Positions 1 through 13,375 of a DNA stretch of 64,000 nucleotides are shown in pieces. Position numbers and translations under genes: made by a program. Within the stretch, counting starts at the first letter, position 1. The number at the start of each line of letters is the position of its first letter. This DNA comes from Puffinus mauretanicus (Eukaryota; Chordata; Aves; Procellariiformes; Procellariidae). The stretch spans positions 1,240,001-1,304,000 of the forward strand of contig JAJKFH010001810.1 of the NCBI GenBank assembly GCA_023333565.1, in the 5' to 3' direction. The notes below the pieces were generated by a model, which was given only the letters and a program-made list of their open reading frames with translations, did no database searches and was not told the DNA's origin.

Positions 1-2112
1 GGGAGGACTGCTCAGCAGTAGCCAAAACACTGGTGTGTTTTCCACACCTTTCTAGCTGCCAATACAGAGCACAGCACTATGAGGGCTGCTATGGGGAAAA
101 TGAACACCATCCCAGCCAGACCCAATACATTTACCCAGCAAATATGTATGCAAAATGGAAAGCGGGAACAATTTAAAGTTGCCTGCAGCCCCTCCTAGAA
201 TACCCTACGGGCTTGTGCTTGCATACCATGTTAGTTGGGTCGAACCTGGATGTGTTTGAATCACCTTCTGCAGAAGAGGGATTTGAGGTCTCCTAACACA
301 TTTCTGAGCACATTTCTTAAAAGCTGAAAGGCAGAGAAGTACCACTGGAACAACAATCACTATTTTCTCCAGCCATGTTTTGAAGGAGAGTATTCATTTC
401 TGCATGGCCTCTGAAAGACAGGGCTCGTGCACGTAACTGCAAAGGGTGGACCAGGTGCCGCCGTGCCTGGACGAGGTTCCTGTACATTGCAGAGAACAGG
501 TTGGAGTTTGAGGCTGGGGTTTCCTATTCCTTGCCGTGTGTAATTTCACGTTTAGCATATCTGTTGCAAATCCCTTTTTTTTGTGGCATCCAACTCTTCT
601 CAGCATTGTCCATATCATCAGCCTCACTCGGTACTGTGGATTCTAAGTGGGAAAAGGGAAAAATCTGTGTGTTCCTTCGTTCTGGTACTGCTGAATCATG
701 CTGAGCTTTTCCAGCCTCATTTCTATATGACTAGACCTCTTGAACCACAGAGGACATACCTTCTGTCAGCTTGGGGAAGCATTTCAATCTCAGCTGAAAG
801 TCTGAAGGTTATTAAAATAAATGGAAATAGAATATACATATGTGCAAATTACTTTTTCAAGGAGCAAAATACAGCCCAGCATCTGCTCCTTCCTTATATT
901 CTTTCCATTACTTAGTATGCTGTGTGAGATCTGGTTCATCTCTCAGGGGTATAGTCTACTCTCAAAGTAAATGAAAGAGGACACTATATCCTATAGGATA
1001 ATGCTGATGCCGTATCTTAAAAAAAAAAAAACAACAAAATAAACCCAGGCACTTCCAAGGCACCTTGACCAAACAATAGCATAATTTTACTGGGTTCAAT
1101 CTAGAATATGCTTGATAGTAAGACCTTACAATTATGTAAAATTTTTCATTTTGAACAATCCATGTGTGCTCTGTAAACAAGCGATGAGTTCATGTGCCAC
1201 CTGAGAACAAGCAGCCGATGAGCAGTGATTGACACTACACTGTAGAACAGGGAATGAATAGGAATCACCTAACCAAAACCAGAATTGGGCCAGACACTGG
1301 AAGTAATTCCTTACTTATTACTTCTTGCTGATTTTTGACCTTTATTTAATCTGAATGAATGGACTAATGAAGTAGCACATCAGTTTTAAATGCTGTCACT
1401 GTTCTTTTTTATTAGCCAGTTTGCCAGGGGAATGAGTGTGCTCTCATAAGCAGACATTACTGTTGACTTTTTAATGTTACTATTTATCATAATAAAAATG
1501 TGCATGCTATTGTCACACAGGTGTTAAATTAGATGCTTTCATTTATGGGTGGAATGAACCAAACAACAGTAAGGGAACCCAGGTAGGACCAAGGGTAACA
1601 CTGAAGATGAAGCTAGAACTTTCAGATTCATCAGTAATTGAATAATGTAATTTTTAAGCTTTTTTTTTTTTTTTTTTAATTAACAGGCTTCTTTTGGGTT
1701 AAAAATGCAGAATTATCCTACTATTTTTTAAATTTCTTTTCAGAAGGAATTGCAACCTATCATGCTTCAGCGTGTGAAGTATGCAATTACCAATTGGTAT
1801 GCAACTATGCAATTTAGGCAGACATAAAGTCAGGTAATCTCATAATATCTGTGCTGTCTTTATTGCACTTTTCTTTGAAGCATCTAGATTACCTACAGCC
1901 AGGAGTTCATTGGACTAAATGGACCCCAAAAGCAACCCCATTTACTGATATCTGAAAGGAATTCTAAATTATTTTTTTATTTTTGTTGAATATGAGCTGC
2001 AATAATATATACACAGTAAGAAAAAAAATCACTCCTTAGAGTGCCTTGGTGAAGCTGCTATATAGATTCTATATAGCCTCCATTCAAAAAATAAAAAAAG
2101 AAAATAAATGGA

Positions 2113-2148
2113 TTCTGTCTAGAAGCATTTTTCTGTCTAGAAGCATTT
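2113..2148 (+). repeat. Perfect 18-bp tandem duplication
   Basis: TTCTGTCTAGAAGCATTT is present twice back to back (2113-2130 and 2131-2148) with no mismatch, which suggests a recent replication-slippage event. Confidence 0.9.
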
Positions 2149-3690
2149 GTAATTTGTGATCATTTTCTGTTTTTATCAGAAATAATTTTAATTATGTACA
2201 TTAAAAAATAAACTGAAGAGGAGGATGTGGAGGTGTGGGGGAGATGATTGCATTTCTTACTTGGGATGCTCATTACGGATCATTTGTGACGTCTGAATGT
2301 ATAAACTTCTTTAATTCATGTTAAATTGGTCACAAGGTGTGCTTTGTCCCAAGAGAGCATCGTTGCCAGTGTCCTGTTAAATGGCCAAGGGCCAGCTCAG
2401 ACCTGTAGCTCTCAGTGGATGAGCTGAACGGTGTGTCTCAACGCTTCAAGCTGCTCACGTGGGAAAGCTGCGTGCCCACCTCCGTGTGCACTGGTGGGTC
2501 TGCGAGGGCTTTCCTGCCCTCAGCACGAGGCTTCCTGACCTTGACACACAGCCTCAGCACCCCGCACGTGCAGGGCTTTATCCTCCTGAAGCTCAAGCAT
2601 CTCACTTTGCGTGACAGAGCAAGGAAAAACAGGTCTTCATCAGCTGGCACTAATTTCAGGCTGCACAGATCTTTGTAACTGTAGTTTACAATGAACCATC
2701 ACTGAACCGTCATATTTTGCTAGGGAGCGTTATGAAGCTGTACAGAAAAAAGGCAATTTTTCTTACTGCTTTGGGACCTGTTAGGGCAAATGTTTTAGTA
2801 TTCATAACACAGCCCATATAGCTTACTGAGCCATACTGAAAGACACCATTGGCTGTCCAGTGGGTTTTAACTATGTTAAGCTTTATTGCTTTCTGGAAAA
2901 GTACTTTGTGAGAGTCTCTCTCTGCACTGAAGAAAAATGAATCTTTTTCACATGAAACATATTTTATTCCAATGGAAATTTAGAAAATATGAAGCTGGTT
3001 AAACTTAGCTCTTAATAATAGTATATGTATAGTTAAGACCTGAACATTTACTGTGTGCAGCTATTTATTTTTTCTGTCTAAAGAACAATGACAAAACGTT
3101 GGCCTGTGACTCAGATTAGAGGACACGTGTCAACAGCATGCCACAAGAATATCCAGTTGTCAAATCGGTTTTATCATTTGTGTTAGCAGACTTGTTAAAG
3201 TACAAATAATTATTTCACAGTGGACTTTAGAGAATTAGGTCAAAACTTTATTTACAAAACAGAGAAAAAATAAGCTGTCATTCTATTTTATTATAACGTT
3301 AATTCCCACAATAGTGTTATGGTCTTACCTGAACATCTGTCTTGGTGAGAAGTGTTGTACATACCACTGTTTTCTAAATTAATCTATAAGTAAAGAAGAA
3401 ATTACCATATTCTTAGGCAAGCAAGTAGCTTAAGAACTCCACTGTATAATGTGGAGAGTATAAATATCTTTATTGGGAATCATGAGAGTTTATTCATGTA
3501 CATAAATACATGTTTGGGTGGACCCCTTGCTAGCAGAGATATATCTGTACTGGTATTCGAACATTTCAAAGTGAGTATATTTTTTTTCCCCAAGGGAGTA
3601 TGCCTATCTAGAATGTCTCTTGGAACTTTCAAATAGCTCAGATATGTTCATTCAAGATTTTGCTGTTCTTATGGTTCCTGAAACTAAGCC

Positions 3691-3740
3691 AAGAAAAACA
3701 AAACAAAACAAAACCAAAAACAAAAACCAACAACAAACAG
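3691..3740 (+). repeat. (AAAAC)n-type simple repeat
   Basis: A run of A with periodic C, starting AAGAAAAACAAAACAAAACA, continues to about 3740. It is a low-complexity microsatellite that might derive from an old poly(A) tail, but no retroposon body is visible beside it. Confidence 0.8.
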
Positions 3741-4944
3741 AGAATTATTAAAATAGACTGAACACACCATTTTGCACTGGAACAACTGCAGTTGGTGAGA
3801 TGTGGAATAACTATTACTTCACCATTTAAATGTGGTTGTTCCCAGTATAGATCCAGATGGAAATCCAGTTTGTTTCTAGGAAGACAGCAAAGAGCTGTTC
3901 CTGTGGGTCAAACCCCTTGTTGCACAGATTTTCCTTTTCTGTCGTAGGCTTTGTGCCCGTGGGGCAGCAGTGCCCTACAGTGAGCGGCGTGGGCCTCGGC
4001 GGGGGCTGGTGAAGAAGGGGGAAATGCAACATCCAAACTGATTCCAGTTTATTAGCTGTAATAAACAGTCTTTAGAATTGGCTCTTATTCCCATCTCAGA
4101 AGTCTTTTGATTCCGATATACAGATAAAACTGAAACCATCTCTTGAGAAAAGTGAAAGGACTGCCATCCAGAACTGTGAATAAACTGCTTAGCCGATCTC
4201 AGCTTTTTAGCTTTTCTGAGCAGCTGCTTACATCTTCAGTAATTACATACCTCTACAAGACTGCGGCTTCAATGTGTTGTAAGGGGGAGTCTAAATTCAG
4301 TTCACTTACCCTCAGTGGCTATTCCACAGCTGAGATACTAAGCCATCCCTTGTCTTTGTGTCTCTAATGTATAATTATGGTTTCTTAATTGCATTTTAAT
4401 ACTACCTGGTTTTTAATTCTACATGCTCCCTCTAGGTACACTTTGATTCATGCACAAGATGAATGAATATTTTTATTTCAACATTTTGTTTGCTTTTTAG
4501 TTACAAAATTTATTTTAAATGATTAAAAAATGCCTAGATCAATCTTTCATATATGTTTCAGCATTGTTATTAAAAATATCTGATTCAGAAGAAAAAAATC
4601 ACAAATTCTTTCTTTTAGATGGCAGCTCATCTAGTGATTAAAAAATCATGATTAAAAATCTCAGCTTGAAAGTTATCTGCTTCTGCAAAACCTACTGCTA
4701 CCAAGAAAATTCCCAAAAAGTTTTTCAAATCTTAAGAAATTGCTAGAGTCAGTCCTGACTTGATTGCTTGTGAAAATGTCTGGGAAAAAGTCCTCCTCTT
4801 GAGGGCTTCACGCTATGTTGCCCAGTTATGTTACCAACTTGGGAGTATCCCACAGTACCTATCTGAGTTTTTGTTTTCGAGTGGTACAGACCCTTAGGCA
4901 ATACCCATATTTGCCAATTCTTATTACCTACATATGCAGCATCT

Positions 4945-4990
4945 GTGCGGTTCGGTTGACTTCAGTGGAATTATTTTTGATGAAGAGTGG
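4945..4990. repeat. Ancient repeat relic (TTGACTTCAGTGGAATTA type)
   Basis: GGTTGACTTCAGTGGAATTA and GATGAAGAGTGG resemble the same class of old interspersed repeat as at 20738-20800. Short and uncertain. Confidence 0.35.
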
Positions 4991-7605
4991 ACAAAGTGGT
5001 TGTCCTGGATGCAAACAGCCCATTGTGTGAGTTCATGGCTCTTTGTGCTAGAATTCAAATGAGACATTTCCAGCTCTGCACAAACTTTTGAAAATAAAAT
5101 ATTGTCAGCAGAATATGTTCTGAGGAGGAATGAGGAATTCTATCAAGTGGACCTTCCTTTCAGGAAAAATGATTGGTAGAAGTTTGAGCGAGCAACAGAA
5201 CTAGAAACCTTGCTTCTTATTATTAATGTTAGGATGATGGTGAGGAATGTCTGTTGGTTCGTGTTGGGAGACAGTTGTGGAGATGGAGCACTGGAATAGA
5301 ATTAGCCTGTTGGTAATGTGTGGGGGACGGGGAGAGGAAGGGGAGTAGTTCGTAAACAGATGGTTGAAGTTGAAGGACTTACAGATGCAACATGAGAAGT
5401 TACTGAAAAATCTCAATAGGTCTGTCTTCCTTTTGCAAGAGCAAGCTTGATTAGACTTGTTTAGAATCAGATTCAGTAAAGGATTTAAGTACTTGCAGTA
5501 GTCTTCACATTTCAGGCCCCTGATCCCAAGAGGGGAATCTGAAGACCAAGTTGAACAACCAAATCATCTCCATGAAGTATAAGGAGGGAGAATTACTTCA
5601 AGCAGTCATTTTTTTAATCTCTAAAATGTGAAGGATGAAGGAGTATATTAGGTACACCTGAGCAAGGGATTTTTGTTCTCATCTAATTTCTAGATCCAGA
5701 TGTAGTTTGTTTAGGATCTCAGGCTCCTTCTGCTCAGCCATAGCCACACTGGTCGTGAACTAAATGTATGTGTCTAAGAAAATTTTCAAACTATGAAGCA
5801 AATGCTTCCAGGCTGAGGGTGTCACTTTGGGAATTTCAGTTAGGTTTTTTGTGTACCTAAAATACAACACACTGAAGTATGTTAAATCTTTTTTTCGGAT
5901 TGGTCTCAAAGCACATAATATGCAGTTACAAAGTGAATAAGGACCTGTACGCGCTTTACCGTAGCTCTTCGATAGCGTGAGATATAGTGTGAGATATATG
6001 CGTTCCCGTTCTGGTAGCACCAATTAGAATAAGGGACACCACGAGAAAGATCAAGTGATGAATTAGTCAGATGTGGAATTGGTATGTTTTAGCTTCATTC
6101 ACAGGAGCCCATGTTTTATGCATTAATGCATAATCTCACATATTTCTGTCTGACTTGGAAATTCTTTGCAAGTAGTCATTCCTTTTTTGGCAATTTAAGG
6201 AAGTTCTTTCATTTATCAGTGTTTTGTGCTTGTGCTTTAGAAATTAAGATTTTTTTAGAAGGCATTCAGTTTAAGAAGTTTCACATGGTAAATACTTGCT
6301 GAAAGAACGGATTATAAGGTAGTTAAAGTGCTGGACAGGTCATGCTATGTGGCCATAAATGGTTCAAATCCAAGGATATGGCTGTTGTGAGTGTTTGACT
6401 ATTCAGAAAGTAGAAAGCAACAAATCAGGCAAGGATTTTAGTAAGCCTTCAACAAGTTATTTTCTCTTTACTGGTATGTATAGTAATCCTAATAGGTCTT
6501 CCTGGTGCAACAGACCATGAACTGAAGTTTATAATATTAACTTGTACTGTGTCATCTAAATCACCATACTCCTGCCAGAAGCACACTGCAAAAATAGTTC
6601 TGCAGTAAAAGACAAAGAACGGTGGTTGAGTCATACATGTGTCACTACAGAAACATTTAAAAAAAAATCCTACCAGCTGATGGTTGCAGTGCAGAACATC
6701 TTGATTTGAAAGTCATTTTTTCTGCCAGAAACTTCTGTAGAAAAATAACAAGGTTTAAGGTTTGCAGAAAAGGTTAGAAGTTAAGGAAAGATGACTTACT
6801 AGAACTCATACATATTTTATTCCCTTTAATACCTCACTTTCCACCCCTCCAAATCAGCTTCTAATGGATTCTCAAGTGACCCTTGAGTCTTTACTCTAGA
6901 GACAATTTTAAATATTATTTTTTGATAGGATAAAGTGCATCCATATGTCTGCTTTATTGAACGTTCCTAATGCTCTCTGGAAAATAGCCTTTCTGTTGAC
7001 AGCAATACTTTTTTGCTTTTAGTTTCTTCAATTAAATCTTTTGGAAGACTAATCCATACAGTTTTAGGATCAAATTCTGATTTTTGTCACACTGCTATAT
7101 AATGTGGTGTAAGCAGGTTTAACATTTCAATAGATGCCTGAAAAGAATGAATTAAAAAATCCCAGTTTCGTGTCACTTCATCACCATTGTGTCCTAAGTC
7201 AGGTAAGGAATCAAAGTGATATTCTCAGTACAACACAAGAAAAACTTTAACAGCTTATTCGCTTCCCGTATGGTATTCTAAAAAGAAATTTGAAATGAAG
7301 CTTGATGGATACTTCGGCAAATTTTTGGTTGATAGTTTGGCTAGAAAACTAACTGTCCCATCATGAAACCTAATTAGGAATGATGCCAGAATTTTGGCGG
7401 GGAGGGGGAGGAAGTGTGTTGGAAGCACACTTGGTGAGGCTGTAGGTAGAAAGTTTGGAAGTGGGGAGAACAAAAACTTCCTGTGGGCAGTCTTATGAGA
7501 TACTTTGGTTTCTAAATGCTAGTGTCACATTTTCCTGCATTAGCCTAGAATAAAATCTTTTTTTCTTTTTCTCCTTATTGGTCTTTCGAATCCCACTTTT
7601 CTTTT

Positions 7606-8010
7606 ATCCTGTCTAAGGGCACGTCTACAGTACATTCACCCTGCATAGCTGCCGTTAGCCTAGCCCAGGCAGTGGAAGTAATACACCGCTGTCGCAGCCC
7701 TGTGTTGTGCCCGAGCAAATCAGCCTTGCTGGGAAGCAGGACGTGCAACGCGAGCACAGCTTTGCTGCTGTAGCTGCCTCGAGCGTCGGTCTCCTCGTGC
7801 TCCACTGTGGCTGCAGAGGTGCTGGGCAGGATGGCTCCTCTCAGTTTAAGCGTGTAAAAGTTAGGCTTATAAATTTCAGCCCCTCTGTTGGCATTGGAAA
7901 GAAACAGGCTGCCCAAAACAGTCATTCTCCCCTCTCAGACATCTATTTCAATGTTGGACGATGGTACCCATGTTGCTGTATTAACTGCAGAGGGAGACCA
8001 GATGACTAGT
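7606..8010. repeat. Possible ancient reptile/bird repeat relic in a GC-richer patch
   Basis: AAGGGCACGTCTACAGTACA near 7615 and a TGTTGCTGTATTAACTGCAG end near 7970-7988 resemble old interspersed repeats of reptile genomes that begin with a GGGCACGTCTACAC-like motif. The patch is GC-richer than its surroundings and has overlapping open frames on both strands (7575-7925 minus, 7707-8009 plus), which I read as non-genic. The family is not identified. Confidence 0.35.
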
Positions 8011-11000
8011 TCAGACTGGACATCTGAGTCTTAGACAGCTAAAGATGAATCGTATTTGTTCCATGTTACCACTTAATTTATTCCCAATAAGTGAAAAATG
8101 GAAGATGAGTGGGGCTGTGAGAGTCATGAATCCCTCAGCTTCGGTGGTTTGGGTTGTTTTCAATTTTAATTTTCCTTTTCCAATATCTGTAGCATTAATT
8201 TCCTGACAATTCAAGATGACATCAAGGAGGCCTTTAAGAAATTAAAAGCTGAAAGAGAATGAAAGCAAGTAGTGTATGACAGTGAAAAAAGGATGAAGAA
8301 TAAGGACCTCTGTAAGAATTGCCAATAGCCCAGGTGGTGCCCCATGGCCATGGAAAACCAGGCATCGGCCACCTCTCTGCCTCCGTGGCCTGTTTGGAGT
8401 TTGTAACTTTAGAAAATTTGACAGAGGTATCTTCTTTTGCATCAAAAAATATGTGCCTTCAGTTTTGTAACTGTCCTAAAGGGAATTTGAGCGGAGTCTG
8501 AAGTTACACCCTCGCAGATAATAGAGCCACATAGAGTTCTGGGTTTTTTTTACGATTAATACAGAAGTGAAAGATGAGAAGTATTGGAAGCAGGGACAAA
8601 AACAAATGGATAACAAGTAGAATAAAAAGAATTTGATTTAGTGACATAATACCTTTTCTCTGTAACTGTCATTCCCCTGTTTTATAAATGTGGTATTTTT
8701 ATTCAGGATTATGCAGTGTAAGAGCTACAATGCAGTCTTACATTGGGAGAAAAGAGATGGGGAGAAGCAAACCGTTTGATGAGAGTAAGTGCTAACAGCC
8801 TAATACCTCTCCTTTTGTACAGTTGAATCTATGAGATTGTTAAGTGATTGCCTTAAAGAAAACCAAAGATTGTATTTCTGTAGGTATGGTAAAAATCCTA
8901 TTGGAAGGAATCCCCAAGACTTTTCTGAGACTCATCAAAACATTTTAAAATGTCTTTCTGTAACAATGCAACAATTTTCTGTTTGTTAAAGTGTAGCACG
9001 CTGCAGCTGAAACCTACTGATGTGAAAACACCATTGAGATATTTTGCTGCAAAGATGTTCATGTGCAAATCACAGGTTATGAAGCAGAGCAGCAGATTAT
9101 CTGTGAAATTTGATCTTACCCATTTTCTGTAGGTATGTATAGAATTAGAATTTCCAAACACAGTAAATTTAGCAGTTGCATGGTCCAGAATGGAGCTTTA
9201 TAAACATGCTGGTTTTACAAATTGCTTTTAAATGGTGGTTTCAAATGCAGAGGCTGGTGAATTATCTTCTCAGATAGCACCTCAGCAGGAACTTATTAGA
9301 CAGCCCAGGCGGTGCGTACTTAAACTGATTTCATTCTATGGACGGGAGGACAGCATTATTCTAATTGACCTTCAGCGCATAATATACAAGTAGTTTTTTG
9401 ACCACCTAATATACAAGGGAAAGAGAACAAGGTTTTATTTTGAAAGCGTATGTGCTTTACTAGATACTTCAGCTTTCTGGTGCATCTACCATTTTTAAGG
9501 TAGTCTTAATATCAAATAAAGAGCTATATTCGTCTTTTTATAGGCTTTTATCACTTGTTAGCTGTTCATTCTTGCAGACAAAAGTCATTCATGCTACTGT
9601 GAGGTAAGGGAAGTTCCATTGATTTTCAGCACGTCTCTTCTACCTCTAATGCACTCACCAGCAGCAGACACGGTGCCTGTAACAAATCAGGCTCCATTCC
9701 AGGAATCCCTGTTTAAACAATTGTTTTCAAAGCCCAACGCCAGCTACAGCACCACAATATGTGAAATCCTATTTTTAAGAAGCCGGTTACACATTTCACT
9801 GATGTTCTGTGTCTTTTAATGAAAATATGTTGTAAAGGAATGTTTTGTTTCAAGAAAAGCACCTTCCAAAGTAATTTTTGAAGGAATATATGAATATTGT
9901 AATAAATGGGAGAATGCTACTGAATAAGAATACCATTTATAATCCAAACTTAGATTGCTTTTAAAGTAAAGCCTGTAACATTTTTAAATAATTAAAGCAA
10001 GCAAGCCATATTTACTGCTTTCCTTGTTGAGATTTTTAAATAAAACAGCTGCAAGTGAAATTTGGTACTTCCTTTCTTAACCATACTAGCACTGCAAACA
10101 AACAAAAATTCCGGGTTGAGAAACAGGCTCAAAAAGTCAAAAAGCCTATCTCTCTCATAAGCTTTTTCTAAGAGAATGATAGTTCATATTTCTTGGAGAA
10201 AGGACCAGCCAAAATGCCTTTCTTTAAAATGCAGAAAATTATTTGCAGCAAAGAGCGTTTTGTGTCGTATCCAGTTTGGAATGTAAAAATTAACATACTA
10301 GCCAGAAAGGATCGTACCTGTTTATGCAGGGCAAGGCATTTCGAAAGCAGTGAGACTTCTGGATGCTGAAGGAAGGTATCTTAAGGCCCTGAGTGATGAA
10401 AACTTTTAACTGCAGATCTTACAAACAAGATGAAAAAAAACATAGCTATAGGAAAAATCTGCCCAGGCTGGAGTATCATTAATTTTACATGTCCTGCTAT
10501 GCCATAGGAGCAATGCAGAAAAGTGGCACTTTAGCTGACCTGCTCAGCAGTCTTTCAGATGCGGGAAGACACCAGAGCTCCCGTTGCTCCTAGAAGAGCT
10601 TGATTTTGGAAAAGGTCTTGGTTATGGAAAAGGTGCAAGTGATGTACCATACCCATCATTATAGACATGTGCCATTATTTAGAGCATGGTCGAGGAAAAG
10701 CAGAGAAAGCTTATTGTTACTGTAGGCTGAGAGAAATTGATTAAAAACTAAGAATTATCGTGTTGGATAATCAATGATTTGCTTCTGAGGATACTGACTG
10801 CTATATCTTGCTTTTTTGAGGAACTTACATCTGCAGAAAAAGAGATATGAAAATGAATTTATACTTTATTTAGAAGAATCACATGTTAAGTAGAATGTCT
10901 AATATAACCTTGTTAAACAGAGTGGTATTCTGTCTTCTGTGTTGTACCAAAAGGAGTTTGGAAATTTCAAGATGTATCTTGTGTTCTTTAGGATAATTTT

Positions 11001-12538
11001 CTCATTATTTTGTTCTACTCATCAGCAATACCTATTTTCCTCCATGAGCATAACAGCTATTGAACTATCTACAGAGTGCTTGGGCGCGGGCGGGAAACCA
11101 CCTAGCTACAATAACATTTGCCTTAACAAAAAGAGTGGTATAAAGTACATCCCTAGAGTGTAAGAAGAATGTTAATGCTAGACAATTAAGCCTTCAGAAG
11201 CGGTGAAATGCCAGTTAAGGTTGAATGAATAGCGTTAACTCTGTCCCTTGTGCACATATATATTCTGATATTCCTTAATGATATGATTGCTTACAGTTAA
11301 TACCACTTAATATTGTATAATGTCACATATTTTTCTTCTGCAGCCTCAGATCTGTCTCTATTATTACATATGGTTAATAACAGCAGAACTGTTAAAAATG
11401 AAAAGGAGCTGATTTTCTGTTGGTCTTCCCATTATGTGTACAATTTCAAGAGAGTAAGATTTTAAATATTTTTATACTAATTTTAAATTTGTGCAAATAC
11501 GTACTAGAAAAGAAACCAAGGGGTGGGGAATCTCAGTGATTAGCACATCCCAAAACACCTATTTTCTCATCAAATTGCAGTTTTTAATTTTCCTAGATTT
11601 AAAAGATTTAAGAAAATACTTTTTCAGTAATAACGAGAAATGTGATTCTACCGTAGTATCTTTGTGCTGTAAAATACAGAATTTATTTTGCATCATAAAC
11701 AACTTCACCATTTAGGGATATCAGTACCTATAAACTTTAGGCAAGTAGGTGAAAATTATGGAAATATACGAGTAAATGGAAACTAGATTTTTTAGAGATA
11801 TTTGTGCAGAAACGTGCAAGTCCAGCTTTCATACAGGAAATAATGTTTAAGACTTTATTCTTACTTCTTGCAAACATTTTCTGTTTGTTTGCTTTTCTCC
11901 TTCATTTTTATCTTGCAGTGCTGAAGTTTTCTAGGCCCAGATCAGAAAAAATATATAGATGTCCACCTCCTATTTTAGTGCCTGACTTTGAAATCACAAT
12001 AAATACCTTTGTCTTTTCAATCGCTCCTTAGAGCATATTTCTTACTGGTCACCTGTGCCATTGAACAGCGTGATTGATGGTGTTAATAAAATATTTCCTA
12101 CCTTGTACTGTAATTTTTCAACATTTTCCTTTCCTAAATAGTTGCCTTGCATCTTCTCTTTTTCTGAGTCCTGCAACTGCCAGTTGGAAAAACATTACCA
12201 TTGAAAGCTTTCTTGTTCTGGTACTGAAATACACTTAAATATACAGTGTTCTATAGGCAGTGTGAAAAAATAGGGGGCTTTTCAGAAGAGCTAAGAGTTC
12301 ATTTCGGTTGGTTCCTGTAAAGAGGCATTAAGCTCCCTGCAATTTCAGTGGTGGTACAGCCACGGGCACACTGTGGCTCTTGGTGAGTCAGCGGGGAGTC
12401 TGTGTGCAGCTCCGCTCTCTTTTCTTTAGACATGATGTAGGCAAATTAGAAATCAGCTGCAGGGAAAAACATCCAAGAGATGTAAAACCAGAGAAATTCA
12501 GTCCCTTGGTTTGTTCAGCTCAACAATAACGGAGGGGG

Positions 12539-12567
12539 AAAAAAAAGAAAAAAAAAGAAAAAGAAAG
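12539..12567 (+). repeat. A-rich low-complexity run
   Basis: Runs of A broken by single G lie just upstream of the ancient CR1 3' end that starts near 12640. Confidence 0.8.
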
Positions 12568-12639
12568 CGGTTTCATTTACAATGTACACATTTTTTTCAT
12601 GGAACTGTTCCAGGTATTTCATTGTTCCAGGGGAAGAGA

Positions 12640-12915
12640 GATACTCTAGCCAAGGATTGGAAACAGAAGTCAGAGACATTCAAATTAAAATTAAGGCAGA
12701 AATTTTTACCAGTAAGGCCAATGGAACTACCAAAGAGGGGAGGGTCTCCATCTTTTCTCATCTTCAAGCCTGTAGACCCGTCTGGAAAGTGCTGTAGCAA
12801 CATAAATTAATAGGCTTAATACAGGGGTCACTGGCTGAAATGGCATGTCCTGCAGCATGGGGGAGGTCTGACTAAATGATCTAATGGGTTTTTTCCTGAC
12901 CTTGAACATCAAGCA
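12640..12915 (+). mobile_element. Ancient CR1-like LINE 3' end, sense
   Basis: Near 12865-12905 the sequence GAGGTCTGACTAAATGATCT is followed by an AATGGG...CCTGACCTTGAA tail. This resembles the 3' end of old CR1 families common in turtles and crocodilians, where GGTCAGACTAGATGATC and a TTCTGGCCTTAAA-type ending are typical. Upstream, GGGGTCACTGGCTGAAATGG (about 12824) and GGGTCTCCATC...AGACCCGTCTGGA (12740-12786) fit the preceding 3' part of the same families. No reading frame survives. The 5' limit is uncertain; an A-rich run at 12539-12567 lies just upstream. Confidence 0.65.
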
Positions 12916-13352
12916 TTAATATGTGTAATCTTAAAATAGAACTACATGCCTTTGCCCATCTTTGGAGGGGTTTTTGATCTTTCCAGATCTGCAGCCATCA
13001 AATGACAGATCTGACTTCTCTGTGTGATGCTTTTAAATTCCCCGCATTTGTGATGCAGAAAATCAGAAAATGTAATTTGCCTTAAAACATAAAATAAAAT
13101 AAAAAGTAATACTAAGTCTGTCTTATGCTCAGTTCCATGTTTACAGACATACAAATTGCTCAGTGACATTTTTCTAACCCAATCATCAGGCCTGGCTACT
13201 TTGAATCTGAAACTCTGAATAAATTATTTATAATATCCAGGTTTTTTCAGTAACATTTTTCTTGTCTGTGGTGTAGTAGTTGGCTTCTATCCCAAAATAC
13301 CTCCTTTTTCCCTTTACGGTATTCTATTTTAGGCACAAATTAATACATAGAT

Positions 13353-13375
13353 GAATAATAATAATAATAAAAAAA
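13353..13375 (+). repeat. (AAT)n microsatellite
   Basis: About six AAT/ATA units run into a short A tract. Confidence 0.8.

Noticed and set aside
2057..2077. 9-bp inverted repeat GCTATATAG/CTATATAGC
   Set aside because: Arms of 8-9 bp with short loops are expected several times by chance in 64 kb of AT-rich DNA.
7394..7412. GGCGGGGAGGGGGAGG as a G-quadruplex
   Set aside because: Only two runs of three or more G are present, fewer than the four a standard quadruplex needs.
7575..8009. Overlapping 116- and 100-codon frames on opposite strands
   Set aside because: They lie in a GC-richer patch that may be an old repeat, with no coding signature.
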